Part shown: piece after piece, positions 10,621 through 22,675 of the stretch
Layout: each line of letters opens with the position of its first letter
How positions within the stretch are numbered: the first letter of the stretch is position 1
From: Rhytidiadelphus loreus
Taxonomy: Eukaryota; Streptophyta; Bryopsida; Hypnales; Hylocomiaceae
Assembly: GCA_947034895.1 (NCBI GenBank)
Contig: OX344764.1
Coordinates: forward strand, 68,119,348 to 68,183,347
DNA: 64,000 bases
Direction of reading: 5' to 3'
Notes under the pieces: generated by a model
Databases searched by the model: none
Told to the model about the DNA's origin: nothing
The model's input: only the letters and a program-made list of their open reading frames with translations
Made by a program: the position numbers and the translations under genes

Positions 10621-12605
10621 TTATGAAGTGGGATCTAACATAATTGATATTCAAATCTGACATTGAGCAAAACAAGCTCAATGCTTGCATGATTGTAGGA
10701 TAACTTATTGTTATTGTGATTCCTTGCAATCAATCCTCTTTCATTTGTGAGAAAAATAATAATAAGCTTCCAACTGAAGAAGAAGAAAACAACTGAAGCT
10801 CACTGAGTGACACGGGATTCAAAGTTTGAAACCTGATAACTTAACTCACAGGCAAGCTCCTTATCAGATGGTTCCAAGCACTTTCAAAGTTTACTTTAGA
10901 ATGAATTGTATCAGACATAATGTGAGGTGGGTACCCTAACCCCCAAACTGGCACTTTGTGCTACTGTGCCTAGTTACTACTATTATTGGACTGGTCAAAT
11001 TGTCATTGATTTGCTTGTTGGCAAGGGAAAGGAGGTTCCAATGCATGGAAGAACACAGCATTTGGATACTCTATGCAAAAGTTGTAAAGGGTCAAAGTTT
11101 TTTTGGGGGTACATGTTCTAAAATCATTTCTTCAACATACATAGATACTGATTTTGGAGATGTACACAAAGTGATGATGGCGGTTTTAGGTAGTGCACAT
11201 TGAACCCTCTCTAATGACACTACCTTGTGGGGCTCCCATGAGTTCACACAAGTTCACAACTTGGTATGTGGATGTTGTAGAATTAGATGTGTACACAACT
11301 CTAAGGATATCTTGTGTGCTTGCACTAGTGTTAGGTGGGCGTTGACTAAATGTACATGAAGAGGACATTTCAAAAGCTATTGTAAGGGAGCAATGTTTAC
11401 AATAGTTTTATATGTCCGGATACCCGCACAACATTGGTTTGTACTAGAAAGTGTCATTAGGAGAAGTGAATGTAGTCACTAGGCTCACCTTGATCGAGGA
11501 AATTATATCTTCAAATAATCTAAACTTCAATAAAAATAAATAGAAATCTATGGAAAATGTTTTTCCAAAATGATAGCTTTGCACAAATGCTAAATACACC
11601 TAAAACCATCCTAATAAGAATATGATCAAGGATCTTTTTTATTAAGTTGCCTTATTTTTGTAGGATCTTTTTGGAAATTGATTCAAGGGGATTCCAAATT
11701 CTCTTAGCTTGTATCTCATGAATACCGTATGAATATTCAAAGTGCTAATTATAGGTGTATCTAAAATCATCCTTAGACTCTCATGTTCAAAGGGGTTACA
11801 TTTTAGACAAAAATTTAGATGGGAAGTTTTGGTAACATGGTCAAAATTAGGTGTACTTACATAAATATAGAGCAACAAGAGTTTAACCCTTAAAAGGACA
11901 AACTTGCTAGAGGGACATGGTTTTAGGGTCAAACCTCAATTTTCACATAGTTATTGATTTTAAATATTTAAAACCATGATTTAGAAAAGGTATCTCCGTT
12001 CATCTATTTTTTATTCCACTTTTTCTTTTAGTAGTTTTGTGGCACTTTGAAGGTTGCATCTTGCAATATACCACTTTTGAACTTTTTCTATCAAATTTTT
12101 CTTTGTGAGAGCTTGGGGAGTATATTATTTTTTCTATATTAGAATACACCTTTTAAAATTTTAATGTTTTTCGATCTCATGTAGTGTATATTCAAAAATG
12201 AACTTCATTTTTTCATAATTAAATACAATAAAACAAAATTTATAGCATTTTTTGAAGTATTTTTTAGTAATTGCAAAATACTTTAAATAGTATGAAGCTT
12301 TTAGCAAAATTCGATGGTCTTACAGATGGTATCATTGCAAAGTATCAACCATTAAACGAGACATTCCATTTTCTCATTTGGTCAAACTACATTGGTAACC
12401 CAAAATTTGAAAATTTGGAATCTTGCCACCTATGAATTTGCTACCAAAACAAGCCAACTCAAAAAATACTTAACATTCTTAACATTAATCTCAAGAAACA
12501 ACAACTATACTACAAGAGACTTTGTCCATGTAACATTGGTTTGTTTTTCAAACACGGTCTTAAGCTAAAGCATACTTCTTCACATCTTGCTATAGATAAT
12601 GCAAA
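10621..12605. other. Intergenic with an unpaired TTAA terminus at 11883
   Basis: No gene is supported. At 11883 the sequence TTAACCCTTAAAAGGACA matches the termini of the TTAA elements, but no partner end was found within 1.5 kb, so it is either a truncated element or a chance match. The rest is AT-rich with short random frames. Confidence 0.4.
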
Positions 12606-15600
12606 CATTACTAGAAAATTTAGTTTTTTTTGTTGATATCAGTCCAAATCAACAAATTACTATCCAAATCAATAGAAAAGTAAACCAAATCAACAAAAGA
12701 AATGAATTTTTTAATAATGAAAGACAATAAATTTAACCCATGATACCCCAAGACTAATCCATTTTTCTTTCATATCACTCTTCTCTAATATTGCTTTGTC
12801 TTTTTTCTCACCAAATCTAAAGAAACAAATGTATGCATGGATTCAAAATTTGTTGTATATTCTTACTATTATGTTATAGGTGCTCTCCTAAATATTTCTT
12901 AGTTGTATCCTCTTTAAGTATACCTTTATATGTACCTTGTTTAAGTGTGCTTTAGTCAAACTTGGGAGGATAAAAGGATTTGTTTTTTACACTATTTACT
13001 TTGATAAAAAGTTTGTAGCTTGTGTTTATTTACATTGAAAACATTGAAATAATGCATACTTCATCAACAACAATAAGAACAACATTAAATGTCAAATTAT
13101 TTGCCTCAAGGGAAGGGGCAGTTAACATTGAAACTTTAGATGGGATTCACCTCGTAAACAAGGCCGTGAATTCCCTAGAGTTCCCGGATTGTGAGAACTT
13201 TTGTTGTAGCAACTGTCTGACGTGGCATAGCGATTGCCACATCAAATAATAATATTTAATAATAATTTTAATACTATTTTTTGAAAATAATAAAATAATA
13301 AAATTTTAATTTATTATTATTATTTTATTTAATATCTGATTGCGGCTTTGTTAATTACAGCCATGGGAACTTAGCTGAAACGGTCCTCCAAGGCCCCTGA
13401 AAAACATCTAATGTTAGAGTACCATGTGAGAAGGTTATTTTTTGGGAGACTATTTGTAGATAGAATTACTTTTTTGTTTTGAAGCTTTTTAAAGAAAAAG
13501 ACAATTAGACAAGTTAAAGTTAATTAAGAGACAGAACGAAGTGTGAATAGAGACAAATAGATGAGTAGTTATTGAAATGACTAATAGACAACCAGTTAAG
13601 GTCAGATACAGTTAGTTATGACTAATAGATAGAGTAGTTAAGCTCTCGGTTAGTTACGGCCAAGAAGAGTACAAAGACTAATCGACCTTCGTTTTTCAGC
13701 TCTCTCCCAGGCTTGCAGTGATTGCTTGTCTCTTACCAAATGTACTTGTGCATTCCTTCAAGCTTAATATAATATTTGTCTATTTGTCTTATTCTGTGTG
13801 TGTGAGTTCAATTCTTGTAACCAATGATTGGTTTTGGGTTGATCTTTCCATCGGAGCAGTTGCCAGGGATTGGCTTTGTCTCCTTATTTCTCTTTCTTTT
13901 GTTTCTGTCTAATTGCCTTAGTTAAGTCTTAAACAGAGGGATGCTTGCATAAGTATGTCCATTTGTCTTTTATACTAATGTGTGGTAATTATATTTAAGA
14001 GCTTGTCAATTAGCCAGTAAGTGGTGATTTTAAGATCCTGGGGTTGGATCGGAGTTCGGTGAGAACTGGATGTCAAATGGTCTGTGACGGTGATGGCGAA
14101 GACGGATCGAGGTCAAGTTGTCTGCAGATGGAGCGGAACGACTAATTGATAGGAGTGGTGACTGCGAGGAGAGAGAAGACAAATAGACGGTGAGTGTGAC
14201 CACTGAATACTTTTAATGGATATTGAAAACCTTGTATTCTGTTTAGTTGTCCAATTGTCAAAATTCTGCTCCCTTGTATATGTAGTTGGTTGCTTTGTGA
14301 TTAAATTTATAAATTAAGTTTGAGCTAGTGATTGGCAAATTAATTCTTTGGAGATAGTCAAATTGTCAAAGAACTTGTTTAGTAAAGCATATAACCAGTG
14401 ATTGGATTATGTTGTGCTTTGGTCAAATAGACAATAAATTCTTAAATATTATCAACCAGGCATTGGGGCTAAGTAGGACAATTAGCCAATGATTGGCGAT
14501 CACTTAAGTCTATATCTATAATAATTTAAACTCTTGTTTATTTGAGGCTATTGGACAAATGCCGAGTTTCTTGATACCAGTAGTTGGTCCTGTGTAATCT
14601 CAATTAAGTCTAATAGCCAGTTATTGAGACTATGTTGTGTCTAAGTCAATTAGACAGTAAGTAAAATATATCTAAATTGTGTGATTTTGTTATAAGTCAA
14701 ATAAATAAAAAGATTATTGAGCATTAAATAACCAGGAATTGATGTTAAAACCATGTCAAATAAACTGAGCCAGTGATTGGCAATATGCGACCCTGGTTGT
14801 TGGTCTAATAGTCAAGTGGTATAAACAACATATGTTAGAAAGTCTATTAGTCATTTCTAAAATATTATTCACATGGAATAAAACTAATCGACTTGTACGT
14901 ATGACCTGAATTGTGATTGTTATTGTTGGGACTAGGTCTAATTGACTAAATTATTTGTGGTTGTGTGTCGTTGTAGTCAATTTGTCTGTAAACAAAATAT
15001 GGAAGTCTAATAGTCTGGTTGGGTGGAGTTTCAATTTGAGCTGCACTGTGATTGATAAACGGACCAACTATATGTATAAGTAATGACAAATTGACACTAA
15101 CATGAGGTTGTAATTGTAGATGGAGAATTCTGGGACGAAATCTTGATTGATTGAAACTCTGATGATTCTTGTACTAACCTTGTGTGGGAACTTGGCCAAA
15201 TTGATAACTTATTACAAATGAATATTGCTTGTTGTGTTAGTGTAGAAAGATCAATGGATACATGACTATTTGACACAAGACTATTTGACACATTGCCATT
15301 TGATAATGCACCTGACTATTTGACAAATTAGTATTAGAGCACTTGTTGTTTAAATTGTAATTGTATGTTGTGGTACTTGGTCCAATTGACACACTATAAG
15401 CTGTAGAGCTTGAAAGAAGAATTGGCAAGACTATTTGACTGAATTAAAGGATTCATCTCTTACTGTAGCATGCTCTGCACACTGAGACCAATTGACAATT
15501 ACAGACGTTGATATTTGCATCCCTACATTTAGCAATTAGGATTATAAAATAATTACTGGACCAATTGACAATGAATTAAACTTGAAGAAGTAATTAAAGA

Positions 15601-16335
15601 ATTTACAAAGGTGTTTATGTACACCAAAAATATATCTATATATGTACTGTGCATGTGATTAAGTCGATAGAACAAGAGCCATGACTAATTGACATACCAT
15701 GACTATTTGACATTAGAAATTTTAGTGCAAGACGGTGACTGTAAGTTCATAGATATTTTTCATGGGTAATGGACTGTTATTTGTATAGGTCAGGACAGTG
15801 AATACAAATATACCACATACCGATACACTAATAAAGAATTTTTATACATTTATTTACAAAAAAGAATGATAATCCTACGTAAAAGTGACCTTAGATACAA
15901 AACGATAGACTATTTGACCTTTCCCCAAATTAAAGAACCACCACTAGGATATTCCTTGGGTTTTTGTTCCCAAGTGAAATTTATACTACACTATTTTTCT
16001 TGGATCAATCTAAGGCATCTCTATGAGTACCTAAATTTTTATTAGAGTAAATATTTGAAATTGAGATACAACTTCTATAGTAACCTATAGTAAGTATAAA
16101 TTCTATATTTTCCATGTTTTCTTTGAGTTATTTTCAAACCTTCATAAAATGTATGTGCAAACATGATTGGCAACGCCAGTAATTAAATTGGCAAAAGTAC
16201 TAATACATGGATTTAGGATAATTTTGAATCCAACATAACAAATGAAAGTGTATTCAACATTCACCAACATTTTGGTCAAAAAATTTCAAAATCAACGCCA
16301 CCAAATCAATAGAAATTTTAGATTTTCTACTAGTG
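12606..16335. mobile_element. CACTA-like non-autonomous element (about 3.7 kb)
   Basis: The right end, read inwards, is CACTAGTAGAAAATCTAAAA. The left end, CATTACTAGAAAATTTAG, is a degenerate version. Next to both ends are subterminal repeats of the type CCAAATCAACA or CCAAATCAATAG: three at 12648-12700 and two at 16282-16312. The same terminus and subterminal motif occur at 27640-27787, which supports a real family. There is no transposase frame. No matching 3-bp target duplication was seen (aaa against gga), so the boundaries are tentative. Confidence 0.55.
13500..15920. repeat. Dispersed array of a short 3-5-3 motif (about 38 copies)
   Basis: The whole stretch is sprinkled with variants of GAC-TATTT-GAC and GTC-AAATT-GTC. 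The exact 11-mer GACTATTTGAC occurs at 15264, 15279, 15314, 15429, 15701 and 15908. GACCAATTGAC occurs at 15486 and 15559, and GACTAATTGAC at 15683. Many relatives with AATAG or AATTAG centres fill 13500-15100. Interleaved with these are CCAGTGATTGG-like units (for example near 14326, 14396, 14485 and 14771). Open frames here are short and do not explain the pattern. The array lies inside the CACTA-like element. Confidence 0.85.
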
Positions 16336-17579
16336 GGAGAACAAAAATGCAAACACAACTGGAATAGAAAATCACAAGGTTAGCATGTACACATTAGTTC
16401 AATTCAAACTTTAGGATGGAATTAATTCAATAGGCCATTGCAAATGCAAGTTCAAAAGTAGTATGAGCATTTTTAGGTTTTAGGATACATAACCAAAAAA
16501 ATTGAACCACCATTGAGGTGGGCATTTGCACACAATCTATAGTTTAACTTATTGTTACACCTCTAAATACTTTGTTGCAAAACAAAGTCAAGCAACTACA
16601 AAACAAACCCCACCAACTACAGATTAAATAAAAGTCCAACAATTGCAATCAAGTATCAAAAGGAGAACAACACTCTAAACATGAGTACACAAAAGTTACA
16701 TAATGGAAAGAATACTTGGAGCTCCAACACCAAATCCTAGTAGGTGGAAAGCTCACAAAATTTGAGTGAATCCTTCATTTAGAATTTCAACCGTAACTTT
16801 TAATTGATACCTTATTTGCAAAGTTGTCATATGAGTGAAGACTAGGTTATACTTATGATCTACATTGGCCCTACAAAAAAAAATTAAGTTGTCTTCCAAC
16901 AGTTTGTACTTTCCTAAGTTTTTGTGAATCCTATTTTAGTTCTACCTAGAAATTATGTAGAAATTAACAAAAGGATCATGTATGGAAATAATCTACACAA
17001 TATGGCATTAGACATCTATTCTACTCAAGACTTTTGAATGTTGAAGAGTCAAGCATCCACCATATCAAAACATTAAGGTTGTTTAAAATACTGAAACACC
17101 ATATTCAAGAAAGAATTATTCAGTTGAAGGCCTCCATGACTACTGATTTTGATGAAGCCCATTGCCATTCTGCACAACTAGTTTGGCCATAATTTAGATT
17201 GTATATCCACTCTTGGCCCTACAATGCCTCTTCAAAGTACTTGCAAAACAAGAAACAATCACTTGTCAAAAAAGAATGAATAAAGTGAGAGACTCATTTA
17301 TCATGGATAAATTCAAGGCATCTACTAATTTAATAAAAATCTTGTATAAAAGTTATTTGGGAGCTCCGGTTTCTTGAAAGGAATCTACATTTCAAAATGC
17401 TCTCAAGGCACGAGAAAACATCAATGGAGGGTCCTATCCTCGCATTGATATTTGCATGAATGCTATGTGTGCTACTGTAAACATCATAGTTGCAAATAAA
17501 ACACAAGGAATAAAGGTATTTAGCAAATTTGGTTGTCACCTTCAAAATGTGTTCCAAATAACATACATGAAGGTATAGT
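16336..17579. other. Intergenic, no recognised feature
   Basis: AT-rich DNA. No supported coding region, no inverted-repeat termini and no match to other parts of the window that I could see. Confidence 0.45.
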
Positions 17580-17830
17580 AGGAGGTCCATAAAGTGCCCA
17601 TTAAAAGCTGAAAATTAATTTGGGGACATTAGACTTCTTGAAATTAATTTTTCAATCAATTTTTCTTGAAAGATGAATGAAATTAGCATCTAATCCGAGT
17701 TGTTTCATATTTTGGGGAGCTTTAGTGAATGAATTATGAATTTTTGAAGTTGAAACTTAGTGGTTTCTAAAAGTGTCCACCTCCTAAAATGTACACTATT
17801 TGTACATTGTTAGTGCAATGAGAAAGCCAA
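17580..17830 (-). mobile_element. Fragment of the TA-type MITE family
   Basis: Read on the minus strand, this resembles 56060-56345 and 39850-40050: a TGTACAAATAGTGTACA-type block, then GGAGGTGGAC, then CTTCAAAAATTCATAA and CAAAATATGAAACAA. No clean termini or TA pair were identified, so it is treated as a truncated copy. Confidence 0.5.
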
Positions 17831-19411
17831 ATAACATGATCTTTCATTCAACAATACATGAAGAACTTTTGTTTAAGTACAACCCTAGCAAAATCTAGAA
17901 AGAGTTCTACGACAAGGACAACAATGTCATTAATCCTAAAATGACCCTAGGATTTCAAGAACTTTATAGTCATGTTAGAGAGGCAAATAGATTTTAAATT
18001 TCATGAATAATGAAATTGTTGTGTTGGAAGATTTAATCTTACCAATTGAAAGTATGGTCTTTAAAGATCATATTGGAATTTTTAGAGTACCAAAGTATTC
18101 ACAAGCGTACATCACATTGATTTAGTTTTCATAGTGTATGGGTCCCGAACCAAGCTTTTTGCAGAAATTTTGTGCACTTCAATTGGTGTTGCAAGACGAT
18201 TACATATTGATTGAGATACTACTTTATGAATTGGTCAATAGGTGTGAGATGCAAAACACTTGTAGAAAAAAAACCTTGCAGAAGAAACATGATGATGCAA
18301 AAGTTCAAGGTTACTAACATTACTAGTGCATGGAGGCAAGCCTCTCTAATTTTTTTGAAAAAAGTGTGGAGTGAAAGAGGTTGATCTAAAATAGTAGACA
18401 CAACATTGCTAAGCCTACAAAACTTCTTAACCAAATTTGGACAAATTTGACATTGCATTTGTCTAAACATCATACTGCAAGGCAATCAAAGGGGCAATCT
18501 AGTGAAGAGAAAGGTGACCAACCATGGCAAGTGAAGAACGAACACAAGATCTGTATGATATGTGAGGTGTCATACATAGAGGGCAGAGTGTCAAGGTATA
18601 GCAAAGCTAGTGAGGTAGAAGGACAAACTATTTTTGGTGCAGATCTTGAGCCTATTGGAAAGTCAATTGCAATAGAACTTCAGTCCACGGTTTACAAGCA
18701 ACTACAGAAGATGACAAATTGCTTAAAATCACTATCAATGCAATAGTCAAACATGCAAATAGACTCTAGAGGCATAATTATAATAATCCACAAGATTAAT
18801 TTGTAGTTAATGGCATCACCTTCAAAGTTCTTCAAAAAATAGTACTTGCCAAAAGTAAAGAGTATCAAAGGTGACATTGTTGCTAAGCCAAATACTATAG
18901 AGTCTTGGCATTGAAATTGCCATTTAGGTGGCTTGCATGATCATCCATAGAATAAAATGTCAAAGCCTTGTCCATAATGCAACTTTGAAGCTTCTGAAGC
19001 AAACTTGTACAACAGTCTCATTGCAATACTTTTGCCACATATTTTGGAATGGTATAAACCCTCAAGTAACATTTGCCTTCGTACTTGTAAGCTCCACTGC
19101 ATCTTGAGTAACACTATATCTATTTCTGCCTATAAATTACGTACTTAGTATGGAGTTTAATATGCTTTGCACTTGAACATGTTCAGTACAAAGTTTAGTA
19201 TGTTCAATACTCAGTATGGAGTTTAACATGCTTTGCATAGTAATGGAGTCCAAGATTATTATGGTTAAAAAAGGCACTGGTATGTCTATTCCATACTTTA
19301 AGGTCATACAACCAATTGAAAATTTCATAATGAAATTCCCTGTGAAATTCAATTTGAAACATTATCTGCTTTGGGTTGGAACCAATTGCATGAGTCTTCT
19401 ATAAAATGTAT
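17831..19411. other. Intergenic with one unsupported open frame
   Basis: A 99-codon plus-strand frame at 18447-18746 contains a Cys-rich ICMICEVSYIEG segment and is otherwise hydrophilic. I do not recognise it, and there is no start-site or splice support. The minus strand of 18900-19411 was read as a possible continuation of the piggyBac-like transposase across the neighbouring CACTA-like element, and no convincing similarity was seen. Short direct repeats (GTTCAGTA and TAGTATGGAGTTTAA) occur at 19147-19225. Confidence 0.3.
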
Positions 19412-19744
19412 CACTACAACAACAGCAGTGTTTTATGACTGCAAAAATATGACTAAGGATGACTGGCGACTACTCGTAGTCATATTCTTAGAGGTCAATA
19501 CCTTGAAGAGAAATATGATTGCAAAATATGACTACCAATCGTTTTTGGGTCTTGTACTTCACGGGCGTATATTATACGTCCGTTGAGAACACCAAAGTAT
19601 TTCATAGGGAACGGTAGAGAACTTGTTTGAGAACATTGAGTTATATTATTGGTCATATTTTCATGGTAGTAACATTTTTTTGTTTTTGGGCAACCTAAAA
19701 AAAACATGGGCAATCAAAAAAAATATAGACAAACCATTGTTTAA

Positions 19745-19860
19745 AATTTTGAAACCTAATCACCACTTTTTAAGGGTTTTGAAACCCTAGCCACCACTTT
19801 TTAGGGTTTTGAAATCCTAGCCGTCATTTTTTTAGGATTTTGAAACCCTAGCCACTATTT
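19745..19860. repeat. 30-31-bp repeat with telobox-like AAACCCTAGCC, about four copies
   Basis: TTTTGAAA recurs at about 19747, 19777, 19807 and 19838, each followed by an AACCCTAGCC-type core and a CCACTTTTT spacer. AAACCCTA is the plant telobox sequence; here it is most likely just part of the repeat unit inside the CACTA-like element. Confidence 0.75.
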
Positions 19861-19917
19861 CTTTGACTCTTCTTCCTTACCTTTTGTTGTCTCTTGTCTC
19901 TTGACTCTTGTCTCTTT

Positions 19918-20090
19918 GAGTTCACTCTTGTTTTTTAGTTGTTGTGTTTTGTTGCATTTTGAGTTCACTCTTGTTTCTTAATTGTTGTGTTTTGTTGCAT
20001 CTTGAGTTCACTCTTATTTCTTAGTTGTTGTGTTTTGTTGCATCTTGAGTTACTCTTACTTCTTAGAGTTGTTTTCTTTTGTTGCATCTT
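19918..20090. repeat. 43-bp pyrimidine-rich tandem repeat, about four copies
   Basis: Units begin GAGTTCACTCTTGTTT at 19918, 19961 and 20004, with a shorter GAGTTACTC unit at 20047. Each contains TAGTTGTTGTGTTTTGTTGC. The CT-rich sequence continues in decaying form to about 20340 and generates low-complexity Leu/Phe frames that should not be taken as genes. Confidence 0.9.
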
Positions 20091-21505
20091 CACTCTTGTT
20101 TCTTGTTTTTTTTCTTCTTGCATCTTAATTCTTTTTTCTTCTTTTTTCTTTTTTCTTACTTTCTGTTCTCTCTTTTTGTTTCTTATTTCTTTTTGTTGCA
20201 TCTTAACTGTTTTTTGTTGTTTCTTGTTACATTAGTTGCTCCTTATTGTTTTTTGTGCATCTTAACTTGTATTTGTTGTTATCTTTTAGCACTTTTTGCC
20301 TTTTTTCTTCTTGTTCCTTGCATCACCATTGTTTTTCTTCTTACCCTAAATTTGTATTACATATTTTCTATTGTTGTAAAGTTTTGAAGATTGAGCTTTG
20401 TTGTATGTTCATTAAAAATTAACCTCCTATTTTTTTAATTGTATATGCAGGCAACAAAATTGGAACAAAGTCGTTGGAGGCCACTTGCAACTCACTTCAT
20501 ATTATTGTAAGAAATATAGTCTCTATTGACTTGTGTAAATAATTCATTGTGATATACATATTTTGTATTTGTGACTAATAAATTATAAATGTCATTGAAA
20601 GAAGTCACATTCCTTTTTATATATTCCCTCTCCAATATAATTGTTTCTTGTATATCTTTAAAATCATATGTATTTGCTTTTAAGTACATGAAATATTTTA
20701 TTCAATAGTTAAATCATTTTAATATATGATTGCAAATATGCTTAGGTATCCTACAACCGTTGTAGGATTTGTTCAATTCATAGTTCAAAATACATATCAA
20801 TAAAAAAATGACTACTTGGAGTCACAAAATGATTATAATAATTTCCAAAAAATGACTAGGTGCTCTCAATATGACTGAAAAATATGACTGAGAAGAGTCG
20901 TTTTACAAATCATCAAAAAATATGACTCACTGCAGTCATGTTCCACATGATTGCAAAATATGACTCACCGCAGTCATATTCCACATGATTGCAAAATATA
21001 ACTCACCACAGTCATATTCCACATGACTGCAAAATATGACTGACCACAGTCATATTTCACGTCATCAAAAAATATGACTCAACGCAGTCATATTCTACAA
21101 ATTATGACTAACCAATCATATTCCACGTCATCAAAAAATATGACTCAATGCAGTTATATTCCACAAAATATGACTGAGTGACCAATCATATTCCACGTCA
21201 TCAAAAATATGATTCAACGCAGTCATATTCCACGTAGGATTTTTTCATTTACCTGGGCAGCTCAAGAAAAAGTCAAAGAAAGTCAAAATATACGCCTTGT
21301 TGGCATACCATAGCTAATTATGGGTATTTATACCCCTCAACTTATATGACTGCCAATATGATTGATGTCCGAAGCGATTGCTTCTAAACGACTGCTACAG
21401 TCATATTCCGAGTCATCTACAGTGATTTCTGCGCCAGTCATATTTTTTGATTTTACGACTGACTGCAGTCGTTTTTTGCAGTCATGAAACACTGCTTTTG
21501 TTGTA

Positions 21506-22640
21506 TATATGCATTGTTGCACATAGGTTGAGTCCATTGATGTACTAAAAAGATATAGGAAAATACCATCAAACCAAGCTATAGTATACATGCAATGAGA
21601 GTAATAAGTCCACCTCACTCACTAGCTATACGTGCATACATTGCCAAATTGGGGAGCATCTCAACTTTGTTATGGATAACCATGCAAATTACAAAGAAAC
21701 CATGCTTCAAGATGTTGGCAAAAAGACGTGGCAAATTGAAAAACTGATTTATAACTACTACATGGCTTAGTCCTTTTAGATCAGAGACCAAGGTTTTTAC
21801 TACTTTCAAACGAAGGTGCTTCTCTACCTTCTTACCATTTTGTCCAGTATAGACTTGCAAATCATATAGATACATGGAGTTATTCTTTGCACAACACCAT
21901 TTTCGAGACCGTACTTCAAAGGTTTATTTTTCATATATTGATTTATATTGCACCTTCTACCACAATGAGGGATCATAATTTCATCAATGCAAACATAATG
22001 CTTGCAATTATCCACTCGCTTACAAGATTTGCACAAAGGCCTCAAATAACTAATGTACCTTTGCTATTTTATCATGATTCTCATTTGCTTTGTCTGTAAC
22101 TAAAGTAGAATTATCTACCAGATATATATTGTATCATATCAAAGTGAGCTTTGTGCATGGTTGCCTTTGCAAGAGGACAACCAAAATTCTTTTTGCTATC
22201 CTAATATAGACGGTTATTGGATAGCTTCTTTAGTCCCATATACATACAAATTTGTAGTTAACACTCAATCGCCCTTGATGACACATCTTCCCAATTCAAA
22301 CCACCATTGGATTTCTCAAGGTTACTATAAATTGGTTGTTTTGCATATTTATTCATTTGCTCACAAATTCAATTCAATGTTTCTACTAATCAGTATGGTT
22401 ATAGAACTCATACACATCTACGGGACGCTAACTTTGATGATGGACAAACCCTAGAGTCAATCTCGTGAAGGGGAAGCGATTCAAAATAAAGGTGGTTTTA
22501 AGGTCTTTCCAATGCTGTGAGGTGTAATGGTGCTCAAACTCGTACAATTTAAAATCTAAATTAGGTGCCTCAAGGACACTATCCTTAATGACTTCAAGGT
22601 CACTACAATCATTAAATATGACCCAATCAAAAGCACTTGA
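21506..22640 (-). pseudogene. piggyBac-type transposase relic (DDE_Tnp_1_7-like)
   Basis: Minus-strand frames give, in the correct order, successive blocks of a piggyBac transposase. They are: a RPVDVYEFYNHTD segment; CEQMNKYA; MYMGLKKLSNNRLY, followed by a TAG where the family usually has Trp; a VDNSTLVTDKANE segment; VCIDEIMIPHCGRR with NQYMKNKPLKYG, which carries the first catalytic Asp (codon 21983-21985); YDLQVYTGQNG; an NQFFNLPRL block; and an IAWFDGIFLYLFST block. Joining them needs several frameshifts and passes at least five stops. The NQFF block is where the second catalytic Asp belongs, and an ungapped alignment puts Ile there. The frame is therefore dead. Its C-terminal end stops at the CACTA-like terminus at 21505. 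The family assignment rests on motif order recalled from known piggyBac proteins, not on a search. Confidence 0.8.
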
Positions 22641-22675
22641 GTAGGAGTTGCCCTACCAATTGACAAAATTTGCCT

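Larger units (their letters stand above)
19412..21505. mobile_element. CACTA-like non-autonomous element with TATGACT subterminal arrays (about 2.1 kb)
   Basis: The left terminus reads CACTACAACAACAGCAGTG and continues TTTTATGACTGCAAAAA. The complement of the right terminus reads TACAACAAAAGCAGTGTTTC and continues ATGACTGCAAAAA. The outermost GTG of the right end is missing. Both sides carry arrays of ATGACT/AGTCAT units: a few at 19430-19545 and several dozen at 20810-21480, often paired as TATGACTGCAGTCATA-like palindromes. CACTA termini with dense subterminal motifs are the hallmark of En/Spm elements, in which such motifs bind the transposase. No transposase is encoded. Confidence 0.75.

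Noticed and set aside
12606..16335. The 13.5-15.9 kb motif array as a Helitron or separate nested element
   Set aside because: No TC/CTRR ends with a terminal hairpin and no second set of inverted repeats could be placed around the array.
18447..18746. 99-codon Cys-containing frame as a zinc-finger gene
   Set aside because: Only one CxxC-like pair (ICMICE), no second pair, no start or splice evidence.
19987..20387. Leu/Phe/Cys-rich frames as membrane proteins
   Set aside because: Low-complexity translation of a CT-rich minisatellite inside a CACTA-like element.
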